The translations under genes were made by a program, and so were the position numbers. 59,700 bases of DNA from NCBI GenBank assembly GCA_023398575.1, contig JAEWSC010000015.1:1-59700 (forward strand), read 5' to 3'. This DNA is from Bacillota bacterium (GTDB taxonomy: Bacteria; Bacillota; Clostridia; Christensenellales; Aristaeellaceae). Of the stretch, positions 33,131 to 41,848 are shown in pieces. The first letter of the stretch is position 1. Every line of letters starts with the position of its first letter. A model generated the notes under the pieces. That model searched no databases, had not been told where the DNA came from, and was given only the letters and a program-made list of their open reading frames with translations.

Positions 33131-34879
33131 TTATGAAGAAGTGGTCCGAACCGCCAGCAGGACAGACAACGTTGTGAACCCGGAGGGATCATGTGTGAGC
33201 CGTAGTTCAGATATCTCTGCTGAAAACAAGCGAATCCTTTCCCGCACATTGTGAAGGCCGTATCCTCCATCCTTCCGGTCAGCGCCGGCGCATGGATCGT
33301 CGAATGCATCCCGAGCCTTAGGTGAAAATCCGGGACCGTTATCCATCACCCGCATCTGAAGCATGCCGGATGTTGCCTCCGCCTCAATGCGTAAAAGCGC
33401 GCCTGATCCTTCCGTTCTTTTCCGCAGGCCATGCAAAAGCGCGTTCTCCACCAGCGGCTGCAGTGTCAGCTTGGGTAAAAGGCAAGCCAGCGCTTCCGGG
33501 GAAACATCCCATTCTACCTGAAATTCGTGATCGTACCGCTCCGCCTGAATGGTCAGATAGGCGCGCACCATGCGTACTTCTTCTTCCAGCATGATGATAT
33601 CCCGGCCGCTGCTTAAGCTGATGCGGAAATAGTCTGCCAGTGTCTTGATCAGCCGTGCCGCTTCCGGGGCGTTCTGCCGTACGGCCAGCCAATAGATTGT
33701 ATCCAGGGTATTGTACAAAAAGTGCGGATTGATCTGCGCCTGCAAAACCCGGAAAGCCGCCTCCCTCTCCCGAACCTGCGCCTGATAAGCGTCATCGATC
33801 AGCGACTTGGCGGTGTCCAACAGCCTGCTCACACCCGCCCGCAGGTGGAAGATATCCTGCCGGAGCGGCTGTGCGTGCAATCCCACCATGCCAGAGGCCT
33901 CAAGCTCGCCATTCATCTGGCGTATCTGCCGCCTGATGCTGCGGGTATTGGCCGTTATCAGCAAGACCACGATGCTCCCGGTGCAAAGCACCAGCACGGC
34001 CAGAACGATCATGGGCAGGACGTTGCCGATCACCCCGTGCTTTTCCAGCAGTCTGGAATCGGGCAGCGCCGCCACCAGATGCCAGTCGCCCTCGGACAAT
34101 GGATTGTGCATCAGCACAACCTTCTCGTTTTGCTTCTCCCAGTCCATGGTTTTCAGGGTGGCATCCTCTGCAAAGGCAGTCGATGCGCGCAGCAGCTCCT
34201 CCTCCACAGGCCGCTCATCCGCCGTAAGCGCCAAGCCGCCTTGGGCGTCCATCAAAAACAGCGTGTTTTCCCCATGGGCCATGGAGAGGGAGGAAAGCAC
34301 TGCGGCCAGGCGGATCAACGGGATATCCAAAAGGATGATGGCGGATATTTCTTCATAATTGTTTGGATTGCGCACGCATCGCGCAAATGACAGGACGCGT
34401 TGCTTGAACTGCAGGCTGTTCACTTCCCTTGCCCCTATCCATACCCCGCCGCCGCCGGATTTAAGAATTCTATCATACTCTGGCAGCTTTTTTGCCTCGT
34501 CCATGGAATAAAAATAAACGCCTTCCCTGGACAGGTACTGATCCTTGGGCAGATAGATGCGCACCCCCACAATATCCCTGCGTATCAGCACCGGCTCCAG
34601 CATTTCCCTAAGCTCCGATATGTCCTCGATCTGGTTGGCCAATGTGCGGCTTCTGCGCCCGATGGCCGTTTGCAGGCGGCTGTCATAGGCCAGCAGGGCA
34701 GATACGGAATCAATGGCCGACATCCTGTCATTCAGGTTTGCAGCCGCCTGATACAGCGCCTGCTGCAGGGAGGAAAGCACCTCCTCCCTTGCGCTGTGGG
34801 TGAACTGCGCGCTCAGCACCAGAATCAGGATCAGCCCCAGCGCTAGCAACGCGGCAATGATGGGAAAAAAGACACCCAA
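33131..34879 (-). CDS. YesM-type sensor histidine kinase
   Basis: A 582-aa membrane sensor. A first membrane helix (about 4-26), an extracellular cache-like sensor (about 30-290), a second helix (about 292-316), a HAMP-like linker, then the His_kinase domain with the phospho-acceptor in QINPHFLYNTLDTIYW and an ATPase domain with LVENALLHGL and DNGPGFSP...GYGLHNVRERI. The pattern is that of YesM/LytS-type kinases controlling sugar importers. The start is uncertain: the first in-frame codon is TTG at 34,879, 14 bases after the response-regulator stop, so translation is probably coupled. Confidence 0.9.
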   Translation of the reverse strand: MGVFFPIIAALLALGLILILVLSAQFTHSAREEVLSSLQQALYQAAANLNDRMSAIDSVSALLAYDSRLQTAIGRRSRTLANQIEDISELREMLEPVLIRRDIVGVRIYLPKDQYLSREGVYFYSMDEAKKLPEYDRILKSGGGGVWIGAREVNSLQFKQRVLSFARCVRNPNNYEEISAIILLDIPLIRLAAVLSSLSMAHGENTLFLMDAQGGLALTADERPVEEELLRASTAFAEDATLKTMDWEKQNEKVVLMHNPLSEGDWHLVAALPDSRLLEKHGVIGNVLPMIVLAVLVLCTGSIVVLLITANTRSIRRQIRQMNGELEASGMVGLHAQPLRQDIFHLRAGVSRLLDTAKSLIDDAYQAQVREREAAFRVLQAQINPHFLYNTLDTIYWLAVRQNAPEAARLIKTLADYFRISLSSGRDIIMLEEEVRMVRAYLTIQAERYDHEFQVEWDVSPEALACLLPKLTLQPLVENALLHGLRKRTEGSGALLRIEAEATSGMLQMRVMDNGPGFSPKARDAFDDPCAGADRKDGGYGLHNVRERIRLFSAEISELRLTHDPSGFTTLSVLLAVRTTSS

Positions 34880-34893
34880 AAGCAGCTTGCGGT

Positions 34894-36462
34894 TTATAGG
34901 ATCACCTTCTTCCGGTATTCCAGCGGCGTCATGCCGGTGTACCGCTTGAATAGCCGGGTAAAATGCGTTTGCTCCGCATACCCGACATCCGCTGCCACCT
35001 GATAAATGCTGCGCCGGGTGGTCCGCAAAAGCTCCATGGCTCTTTCCATGCGGACCTGCAGTATATACTTACCGATGGTTTGACCGGTTTCTTGTCTGAA
35101 CAGCTCACTGAGGTACGCGGGGGAATAGTGCACCTCCTGTGAAAGGGCCTCAATGGTCAGATGCGTGGTATATCGCTGACGGATCACGTCGCAGACATGC
35201 GCAACCTCCCTGTCATATTGCGCCGTACGTTTCAGCTTTACATGATCAAACACGGCCTTCATCAACACTTTGATGTCCCGGTGAATGCTATCATATGTCA
35301 TGCTGCTCAGGGCATCCTTCAAAAAGGAAGGTGCGTCTGCTGGCTGTGCGCCCATGGTACCCAACTCTACCTCTGCAAGCAGGGCAATGCTCATCAAATG
35401 AACCCGCGCCTTGGCGAGCGTCATACGGCCCTCCAGCACCTCACGGCGGATGTCCTCCAACATGCCATTCACCATCGCCTCGTTTCCCGAATGGATGGCC
35501 TCCGCAAGCAGCACTGGCTTGAGCATCGCGCCGGAGACTGGGCTGTCTTCCTGGAACGCATCACAGTACAGAATCCGGTCCTCATTGGTAAACAGCCGGT
35601 TCTCCAGCACGTCATACGCCTGCTGGAGGGAGGCTGGGACATCCGTCCAGTCATCCACGGGGTTCCCTACGCATATGGACATGCGCACGCCATGCAGATC
35701 ATAAATATAGGCGCGAATGTTCGTAAGGACCTGTACCAGGTCCTCCCTGCCTCGGGATTCCTCATACGATGCCAGAGCCACCATTGCCCCGGCCTGGGCA
35801 CAGACAGCCGCACCGGGCATCTGGTTTTGAATACATCGGCGCATGGAGGCAGCTAGGTATCCCGCTGCAATCTCACCATTCTCCCCTCCCTCCGGGGAGA
35901 AAAGGACCGGCATAACGGCTTTATTGGCGGGCAGCGAGAACTGGAAAAACTCTACCTTCCTGCGGATGCGCTGCATATCGTCACTCAGGCCATCCAGCCA
36001 TTCGTGCAAAAACTGCTCCCGGAGCAGGGGCAGGCTTTCCTCCAGCACGCGCTGAAGTCTTTTGTACTTTTCCGTCTCGCTTTTCTGTTCATTCAGCTGC
36101 TGTACGATTCTGCCCATCACTTCGGCTACCTCATCGGGGGTGGCGGGCTTATACATGTAGTCCACAGCATCCATGCGCAGTGCCTTGCGTAAGTATTCGG
36201 TATCATTATATCCGCTGAGAAAAACGACCTTCAGCTCCGGAATAAGCGCCTTTGCCCGCTCGCTTAATTCGATGCCGTCCATTCTTCGCATGCGTACGTC
36301 GGTAATCAGAATATCCGGCCGGAGCTGTTCCACCAGGGGAAGCGCTGTGTCCCCGTCATCCGCCTCTGCGCATACCTGAAGACCCAGTTGCGGCCATGGG
36401 ACAAAATCCCGCAAACCCACACGCGCATGCCGTTCGTCATCCACAAGCAATACCCGATACAA
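34894..36462 (-). CDS. YesN-type response regulator with AraC output domain
   Basis: A 522-aa regulator. The receiver (about 1-120) has the acidic pair Asp8-Asp9, phospho-acceptor Asp55 in ILITDVRM and Lys in YKPAT. A middle region (about 150-400) resembles the sensor-like linker of YesN proteins, and the last 100 residues form the AraC double helix-turn-helix (YSPAYLSELFRQETGQTIGK, GYAEQTHFTRLFKRYTGMTP). I choose a TTG start at 36,462, because AAAGGAAG lies 6 bases upstream and the residues that follow (YRVLLVDDE) begin the receiver; the ATG at 36,504 has no ribosome site. It probably activates the importer and oxidoreductase genes next to it. Confidence 0.91.
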   Translation of the reverse strand: MYRVLLVDDERHARVGLRDFVPWPQLGLQVCAEADDGDTALPLVEQLRPDILITDVRMRRMDGIELSERAKALIPELKVVFLSGYNDTEYLRKALRMDAVDYMYKPATPDEVAEVMGRIVQQLNEQKSETEKYKRLQRVLEESLPLLREQFLHEWLDGLSDDMQRIRRKVEFFQFSLPANKAVMPVLFSPEGGENGEIAAGYLAASMRRCIQNQMPGAAVCAQAGAMVALASYEESRGREDLVQVLTNIRAYIYDLHGVRMSICVGNPVDDWTDVPASLQQAYDVLENRLFTNEDRILYCDAFQEDSPVSGAMLKPVLLAEAIHSGNEAMVNGMLEDIRREVLEGRMTLAKARVHLMSIALLAEVELGTMGAQPADAPSFLKDALSSMTYDSIHRDIKVLMKAVFDHVKLKRTAQYDREVAHVCDVIRQRYTTHLTIEALSQEVHYSPAYLSELFRQETGQTIGKYILQVRMERAMELLRTTRRSIYQVAADVGYAEQTHFTRLFKRYTGMTPLEYRKKVIL

Positions 36463-36775
36463 GGCAATCTTCCTTTCCCTCGTTAATCCCGTCCAGTCTA
36501 GCATAGTAAATAATGAAGGGCAAACTGTTTTTACATGTGCTTGATACTATATTAACAGAAGCGTTTTTAGGCTTTATTCAGGTGACAACGTCAAATCGCC
36601 CAGCCGTATGAACAGCTGGGCAAATATATGATGTCTGTATGAAGGCTGCACCCCCTACACTTATCATCCACGTTCGCGCAATTCAAATACTGTGAGCGTT
36701 AACCTGAATATCGAAAAGCCCGACTGCTAGTAGAAGTTGCTCCTGGTAAACGGGTATATTTATGCTCAGTACTGC
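36463..36775. promoter_or_regulatory. Control region upstream of the two-component operon
   Basis: This 313-bp stretch lies upstream of the response regulator and downstream of the GH51 gene. It holds a hairpin at 36,598-36,621 (GCCCAGC with GCTGGGC, 10-base loop) that may end the GH51 transcript, and presumably the promoter of the two-component genes. No gene is visible. Confidence 0.4.
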
Positions 36776-38650
36776 TCATATCTCTCCACTTTCCAGAATG
36801 ATGGCTGCAATGGTCATGGGTTTGAGCACAATGCCATTTTGTACATTCATAGGCATCGGGACAAGCGTTTCATGAAGCAGATCATTATGGTGATCAAAAT
36901 TATCCGCATGGAGCGACATGCCACGCCAGCCAGAGAAGCTGGCACCCTTAATGTGGATGCGAGCGCTTTCCGTACGGCTTCGGTTTATAGCAAAAAGAAC
37001 TATTTCATTATGCAAATTGCATCCGGCAGCAACATCGACAAGAGGAATTGCTGTCTGAGCCTCAATGTTCCCTACCTTCTCACAAGTGTAGGTGTCTGAA
37101 TCGCTCTCTGCATAAATTGCATGTGTCAGACCTTGGTTGGCATAGAGACAGATGGCGTGATAAGTGGGTGTGCCAAATGCCTCACCGCGCATGCTGCGAA
37201 TAAGTCCACCCGGCCAGCCATTGATCAGGTCGGATGCGGTGCATAGCGACAGGTGCGCAGCATTGCGCAGAAAAACATTCATCAACCCTGCGTTGCTCAG
37301 TGCAGCTTCAAAAGTCTGCTCACGCAGGGAATCATTGTGGTAGGAAGTGTTCCATTCAGTCACAGCCAAACTGATTCGGCTATCTGCGCCGCAAAGGCGT
37401 TCCACGGTTGCCTGTGTTTGTTGTAGTACTTGCGCAAACTTGACTGGTGCTCCGCCGACCACAGCATCATACAGCACCTCAGGTTTATATGCCGCATCAG
37501 CAATCATTGGCGCATACGTGTGTAACGCCAGCACATCGACATATTGCCTGATTACAGGCAGTATGTTTTCGTTCCATTGCTGGTCAAGTTGATTGCCGTC
37601 CCCCGCACAAGCAATCAAGCGGATGGATGCATCGCGGGCTCGCATGGCTTTTGCAAAGGAAAGATAGCGCTGGGCATACTCCACGGCGGTACAGTGACCA
37701 TTTTCCCACTCAGCAAACATTTCATTGCCAATGTCCCAGTAGCGCACGCCGTAGGGGGATGCGTGGCCATTTGCAGCGCGCATTGCACCAAAGAGGGTGG
37801 AGGGGTCTCCATTCATGTATTCTACCCAATTTGCTGCCTCTTCGGGTGATGCACCACCAAAATTGACGCAGATAATCGGCTCACAATCCAAATGGTGGCA
37901 TAGGCTCATAAATTCATCGCTGCCAAAGTGGTTTTGCTCAATGCCACCCCAGTGCCGATTTGGACGACTCGGACGACAGTCCACAGGACCAACACCGTCC
38001 TTCCAATGGTAGGTATCAGCAAAGCAACCACCGGGAAATCGCAGCACACCCATGCGAAGAGCCGCGATACGCTCCATAACATCAGGCCACACTCCCGCGA
38101 TACGATTTGCAGGGCGTAGGGAAGCCTGATCTATCCACAGTGTGCCGCTGCTGATAAGTGTGATAGAGAATATCGCTTGCCTACTGGAACGGGAGGGCGT
38201 GAACTGGAATGCAAGGCGGTTCCAACAGGCAGGTTTGAGCTGCGTTTCCTCCATGAAAACCGTTCCCAGGTCGTCCCGCATACTCAAACGAATGGCTGCG
38301 CACTGCTCAACGCACAGGTAAACGTATCCTTCATAAGAGATACCATCACGCAGCAGCAGGCCGCCTTGCTGAATACCGCCTTCGCCCTGCGTGCTGGTGA
38401 TGCGCTGTGATTGAGATGGCGCATAGACCACCTCATTGTCAAGAACGCAGTGAACGTCACCGAAGGCTTGCCATGGTTGGGATACACCCTCATCTGCGGA
38501 TGGGTTTTCAAATCCCCGGGATAACAACATTTCTGCGTAGAGCCCCGGGTCAATGCAATCGTGCATGAATTCGATGAAGTGACCAAACAGGCGCTGGGAA
38601 ACCGGTCCCAGAGTTTGCTTTGTCCTTAATGTAACGGTTACATCTCTCAT
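36776..38650 (-). CDS. GH51 alpha-L-arabinofuranosidase
   Basis: A 624-aa enzyme with the N-terminal carbohydrate-binding-like part seen in longer GH51 members (QRLFGHFIEFMHDCIDPGLYAEML near the start, then a jelly-roll region), a TIM barrel and a C-terminal beta domain. The acid/base is Glu310 in YWDIGNEMF and the nucleophile Glu432 in LAVTEWNTSYH. There is no signal peptide, so it acts in the cytoplasm on imported arabinosides such as arabinoxylan or arabinan fragments. The ATG at 38,650 follows AAAGGG and lies 5 bases past the permease stop. It completes the LacI-controlled operon. Confidence 0.92.
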   Translation of the reverse strand: MRDVTVTLRTKQTLGPVSQRLFGHFIEFMHDCIDPGLYAEMLLSRGFENPSADEGVSQPWQAFGDVHCVLDNEVVYAPSQSQRITSTQGEGGIQQGGLLLRDGISYEGYVYLCVEQCAAIRLSMRDDLGTVFMEETQLKPACWNRLAFQFTPSRSSRQAIFSITLISSGTLWIDQASLRPANRIAGVWPDVMERIAALRMGVLRFPGGCFADTYHWKDGVGPVDCRPSRPNRHWGGIEQNHFGSDEFMSLCHHLDCEPIICVNFGGASPEEAANWVEYMNGDPSTLFGAMRAANGHASPYGVRYWDIGNEMFAEWENGHCTAVEYAQRYLSFAKAMRARDASIRLIACAGDGNQLDQQWNENILPVIRQYVDVLALHTYAPMIADAAYKPEVLYDAVVGGAPVKFAQVLQQTQATVERLCGADSRISLAVTEWNTSYHNDSLREQTFEAALSNAGLMNVFLRNAAHLSLCTASDLINGWPGGLIRSMRGEAFGTPTYHAICLYANQGLTHAIYAESDSDTYTCEKVGNIEAQTAIPLVDVAAGCNLHNEIVLFAINRSRTESARIHIKGASFSGWRGMSLHADNFDHHNDLLHETLVPMPMNVQNGIVLKPMTIAAIILESGEI

Positions 38651-38655
38651 ATGTA

Positions 38656-39483
38656 TCAACCCTTTAAGCCAGTCATGGCAATGCCTTTGATAAAGTATTT
38701 TTGCGCACTGACATACGCAGTTAGAATAGGTAGCAACGTCAATACACCGCCAGCCATCAGTAACGCATATTCCACAACGTGCGTGCCCATGAACATTGCT
38801 AACCCCGAGGATAGCGTGTACATCTCAGATCCTGTTACCAGAATTAACGGATATAGCAGATCGTTCCAGTTATACATGAAATGAAAAATGGCCAGGGAAA
38901 TCACCGCAGGCTTGCATAGCGGAAGCATAATGCAACGGAATATCCGAAACTCACTGCAGCCGTCGATGCGTGCGGCCTCTTCCAGCCCGATAGGCAGGGA
39001 TACAAAAAATTGCCGCATCATGAAGATGCCAAATGCATTGGTAGCCCGTGGTAAAATCAGTCCAAGATAAGTACTGAGCAAGCCCAGTTTGTATACCTCA
39101 TAATACAACGGTACCATGATCACCTGAAAAGGAATCATTAGCGTTATGAGCACAAGCATAAATAGTGTGTCTCGTCCCCTGAAGTGGAGGCGTGCAAAGG
39201 AATAGCCGGCCATAGTATCCAGAAACAGGGAAACAAAGGTCACACCACCGGAGAAAAGCACTGTGTTAATGAAGTAGCGAAAGAAGGGAACACGTGTCCA
39301 AATACCCGCATAATTGCTTATCGTGAAAGAACGGTTAAATAAAGCAGGAGGATAAGTGAGTACGTCCTTTTCAAGCTTGAAGGAGGTAAGCAGCATCCAT
39401 ACGAAAGGGTATATGAATAAAAGTGCAACAACGAGCATCAGAAGGGTAATGGCCATTCGGCCAAGCGTCCATTTTCTCTTCAT
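38656..39483 (-). CDS. ABC sugar importer permease, MalG/CUT1 type
   Basis: A 275-aa permease with six hydrophobic segments and EAA loop EEAARIDGCSEFRIFRCIMLPL, ending in QKYFIKGIAMTGLKG. AGGAGG lies before the ATG. It is 12 bases after the MalF-type gene and directly before the GH51 gene, so the importer probably carries arabinose-containing oligosaccharides. Confidence 0.92.
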   Translation of the reverse strand: MKRKWTLGRMAITLLMLVVALLFIYPFVWMLLTSFKLEKDVLTYPPALFNRSFTISNYAGIWTRVPFFRYFINTVLFSGGVTFVSLFLDTMAGYSFARLHFRGRDTLFMLVLITLMIPFQVIMVPLYYEVYKLGLLSTYLGLILPRATNAFGIFMMRQFFVSLPIGLEEAARIDGCSEFRIFRCIMLPLCKPAVISLAIFHFMYNWNDLLYPLILVTGSEMYTLSSGLAMFMGTHVVEYALLMAGGVLTLLPILTAYVSAQKYFIKGIAMTGLKG

Positions 39484-39495
39484 TGTTCGTGCCTC

Positions 39496-40395
39496 CTATC
39501 GCAGATCGGACTCGTCCCGCTTCATGTAACGGAACAGAATAGTCGAAACACTAAGCGTGATTAAGAGCAGCACAACCGCGACTGAAGATGCATAACCTCG
39601 GTCAAATTTAGTAAAGGCACAGCTATAAATGTATTGTACAACCGTTTCTGTACGGTACAAAGGGCCGCCGCCTGTCATCACAAACACCTGATCAAATACC
39701 TGGAATGATGAGATGATAGCATTGACAGTCACGAACGTAAGCGTAGGCATAAGCATTGGTATGGTAATGCGGGTAAGCTTGTGCCATGCTGTCGCGCCAT
39801 CTATATCGGCCGCTTCGTAATAGCTTTCAGAAATGCCCTGAAGACCTGCAATAAGAATTACCATATTGAAGCCTAGGTTTTTCCAGATGCCTACACTGAT
39901 AATAGTAGGCATGGCGAGTGTTGGGCTTTTGAGAAGCGCTGGAAGCTTGAGCCCAATGCGGGAAAGATAATAGGTAAAGATGCCCACATTTTGATCAAGT
40001 ATGAACATCCACAATATGGAGATGATGGTCATGGAGCATATGGCAGGCAGGAAAAAAACGGACTTGATGAAACTGTTGAAGCGGTTTTGCTCCCGAAGTG
40101 CTACTGCTGCCAGAAGGGATAGCATAATTTGCACAGGTACAAGCCCCGCGGTGTAATAAAGGGTATTGAAAAGTGAGTTCCAGAGCCGATGGTCACCAAA
40201 CAACCGAGAATAGTTGTCAAAACCGAGGAAGATCAGTTTGCGGAACATCATGTCAATCTTGAATGTGCTGAACACAAAGGAAGCAAGAAGCGGAAGAAAC
40301 ACAAAACCCGTGAAGATGATCATGGATGGCAGTATGAATAGGCGGCCAGCCTTTGCCTGCGCTGCATTGATACTTCTTCTCCGCGGTGTCCTCAT
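39496..40395 (-). CDS. ABC sugar importer permease, MalF/CUT1 type
   Basis: A 299-aa permease with six hydrophobic segments and EAA loop EAADIDGATAWHKLTRITIPML. The open frame extends to 40,512 into the binding-protein gene, but the ATG at 40,395 follows ATAAGGAGGTG and gives a normal N-terminus (MRTPRRRSINAAQAKAGR). It pairs with the MalG-type gene that follows. Confidence 0.92.
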   Translation of the reverse strand: MRTPRRRSINAAQAKAGRLFILPSMIIFTGFVFLPLLASFVFSTFKIDMMFRKLIFLGFDNYSRLFGDHRLWNSLFNTLYYTAGLVPVQIMLSLLAAVALREQNRFNSFIKSVFFLPAICSMTIISILWMFILDQNVGIFTYYLSRIGLKLPALLKSPTLAMPTIISVGIWKNLGFNMVILIAGLQGISESYYEAADIDGATAWHKLTRITIPMLMPTLTFVTVNAIISSFQVFDQVFVMTGGGPLYRTETVVQYIYSCAFTKFDRGYASSVAVVLLLITLSVSTILFRYMKRDESDLR

Positions 40396-40419
40396 AACTG
40401 ACACCTCCTTATAGTGAGT

Positions 40420-40443
40420 GGGAAGGGGCAAATGCCCCTTCCC
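40420..40443 (-). promoter_or_regulatory. Intercistronic stem-loop after the fourth binding-protein gene
   Basis: A 10-bp stem (GGGAAGGGGC and complement) with a 4-base loop lies between the binding-protein stop and the MalF-type gene. No U-run is present. It has the same position as the stem-loops at 6603, 15,798 and 29,657. Confidence 0.68.
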
Positions 40444-40474
40444 AAAGTAAACGGACAGAATACTTAAGGAAGTG

Positions 40475-41722
40475 TTACTTGTTAAGCAGCGCATCCATCT
40501 GAGCAGCTGCATCGTCTAATGTCCTTTGGACATCAGCGCCGGTCAAAAGGATGGTCTCCAGTGCAGGGATAATCACTTCGGAATCGATCTCGGCGAAGTT
40601 GGTTAGCTGCTGCAGGTAAAAATGCATGTCTTTGGCAACGCTGGAAAAGGCGCGCACTTTTGCATTTGCTGTGATACGCGAATCTGTTGCGGCATCGGTA
40701 CGGCTAAGCGGATATCCGACATCAAGCGACCAATTTATTTGTGTCTCCAGGCTGTTCCAGAACTTGAAGTAATCATATACAGCATCCTTGCTTTTGCTGG
40801 AGGCGGACATGACCATCGCCACGCCGGTGCCAAGGGTGGCATCCCCACCGGGGCCGGCAGGCGGCGCTGCAATGCCGTAGTTTAGGCCGGCAGCATCAAA
40901 AACGCCAGTCGCCCAAGGGCCGCAGAAATACATGCCAAGCTTGCCAGAGGCGAAAAGAGTGTCGATTTCTGCACCGGTCATCGTAGCCGGGGCAATGCCA
41001 TCCTCACGAATGAGTTTTGCCCAGCGGGAAACTGCATCCACATTCTCTTTGCTGTTAAATACAGATTTTCCATCGGGGCCGATGAAATCACCGCCACCCC
41101 CCCAGATCATAACTGGCCACATAGGAATTGTATTGTTCGTGGCCATACCAAAACCATACTGCTTTTCGCCGTCTAGCTCACGGGTTAGCTTCTTGGCATA
41201 TGTCTCAAGCTCGTCCCATGTCTTAGGGGGCTGCTCGGGATCCAAACCTGCTGCTGTGAACATATCCTTGTTGTAGTACATCAACAGTGTGGCAAAATCG
41301 CATGGTACTCCGTAATACTCGCCACCAAACTTAAGGTTTTCTGAAAAAGCGGTGGGAATCAAAGACGCGTCCAGTCCGTTTTCCCCTTCGTAGAGATCGT
41401 TGATGGTGGCCAGGGATCCAGCTTCTGCATATGCGCCGATGCGTTCAGTGTTGAAAGCAATGATGTCGGGGCCTTCACCGACCGGGAGGGATGTTGCCAG
41501 CTTCTGATAGAGACTGTCCCAAGACATAATCTCCATCTTCACCTCAACATTTAACGTGTTTGTTTTGTTGTACTCTTCGGTTAGTGCGGTCAGCACCTCG
41601 CCATCCGTTCCAGTGAAACCATTCCAGAAGGTGATGATCTGTTTTTGTGTTTGGGCGGAGGCGAATGTTGTCATGGATAGCATCAAGAGTACCGCCAGAG
41701 CAATTGACAGAATCTTCTTCAT
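40475..41722 (-). CDS. Extracellular sugar-binding protein, CUT1 family
   Basis: A 415-aa binding protein with signal peptide (MKKILSIALAVLLMLS, cleavage near ASA-QT) and no lipobox cysteine. CUT1 marks are ITFWNGFTGTDGEVLTALTEEYN, GPDIIAFNTERIGAYAEAGSLATI and MYYNKDMFTAAGLDPEQPPKTWDELETYA. An ATG at 41,758 has no ribosome site; 41,722 follows GAAAGGAG. The gene lies directly downstream of a 30-bp perfect palindrome and is the first gene of the importer-GH51 operon. Confidence 0.92.
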   Translation of the reverse strand: MKKILSIALAVLLMLSMTTFASAQTQKQIITFWNGFTGTDGEVLTALTEEYNKTNTLNVEVKMEIMSWDSLYQKLATSLPVGEGPDIIAFNTERIGAYAEAGSLATINDLYEGENGLDASLIPTAFSENLKFGGEYYGVPCDFATLLMYYNKDMFTAAGLDPEQPPKTWDELETYAKKLTRELDGEKQYGFGMATNNTIPMWPVMIWGGGGDFIGPDGKSVFNSKENVDAVSRWAKLIREDGIAPATMTGAEIDTLFASGKLGMYFCGPWATGVFDAAGLNYGIAAPPAGPGGDATLGTGVAMVMSASSKSKDAVYDYFKFWNSLETQINWSLDVGYPLSRTDAATDSRITANAKVRAFSSVAKDMHFYLQQLTNFAEIDSEVIIPALETILLTGADVQRTLDDAAAQMDALLNK

Positions 41723-41804
41723 GGGAAAATCTCCTTTCATACTTGTGCGACAGTTCATTTGCAGCTGCGTGCCGTGATGGTGCTTTAGGTCCTCCTTTCC
41801 TTGT

Positions 41805-41834
41805 TCAACATTTCGTAACGTTACGAAATGTTGA
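41805..41834. promoter_or_regulatory. 30-bp perfect palindromic operator for the second LacI regulator
   Basis: Every base from 41,805 to 41,834 pairs with its partner around the centre of CGTAACGTTACG. It lies between the LacI gene and the importer operon, 83 bases before the binding-protein start. The core GTAACGTTAC recurs upstream of the LacI gene (42,860). The central CG fits the LacI family. Confidence 0.88.
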
Positions 41835-41848
41835 TAAATAAAAAGTCT

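Noticed and set aside
28211..36633. Shared 13-mer CAAATATATGATG at 28,211 and 36,621
   Set aside because: It is short and AT-rich and similarity does not extend; some matches of this length are expected by chance in 60 kb.
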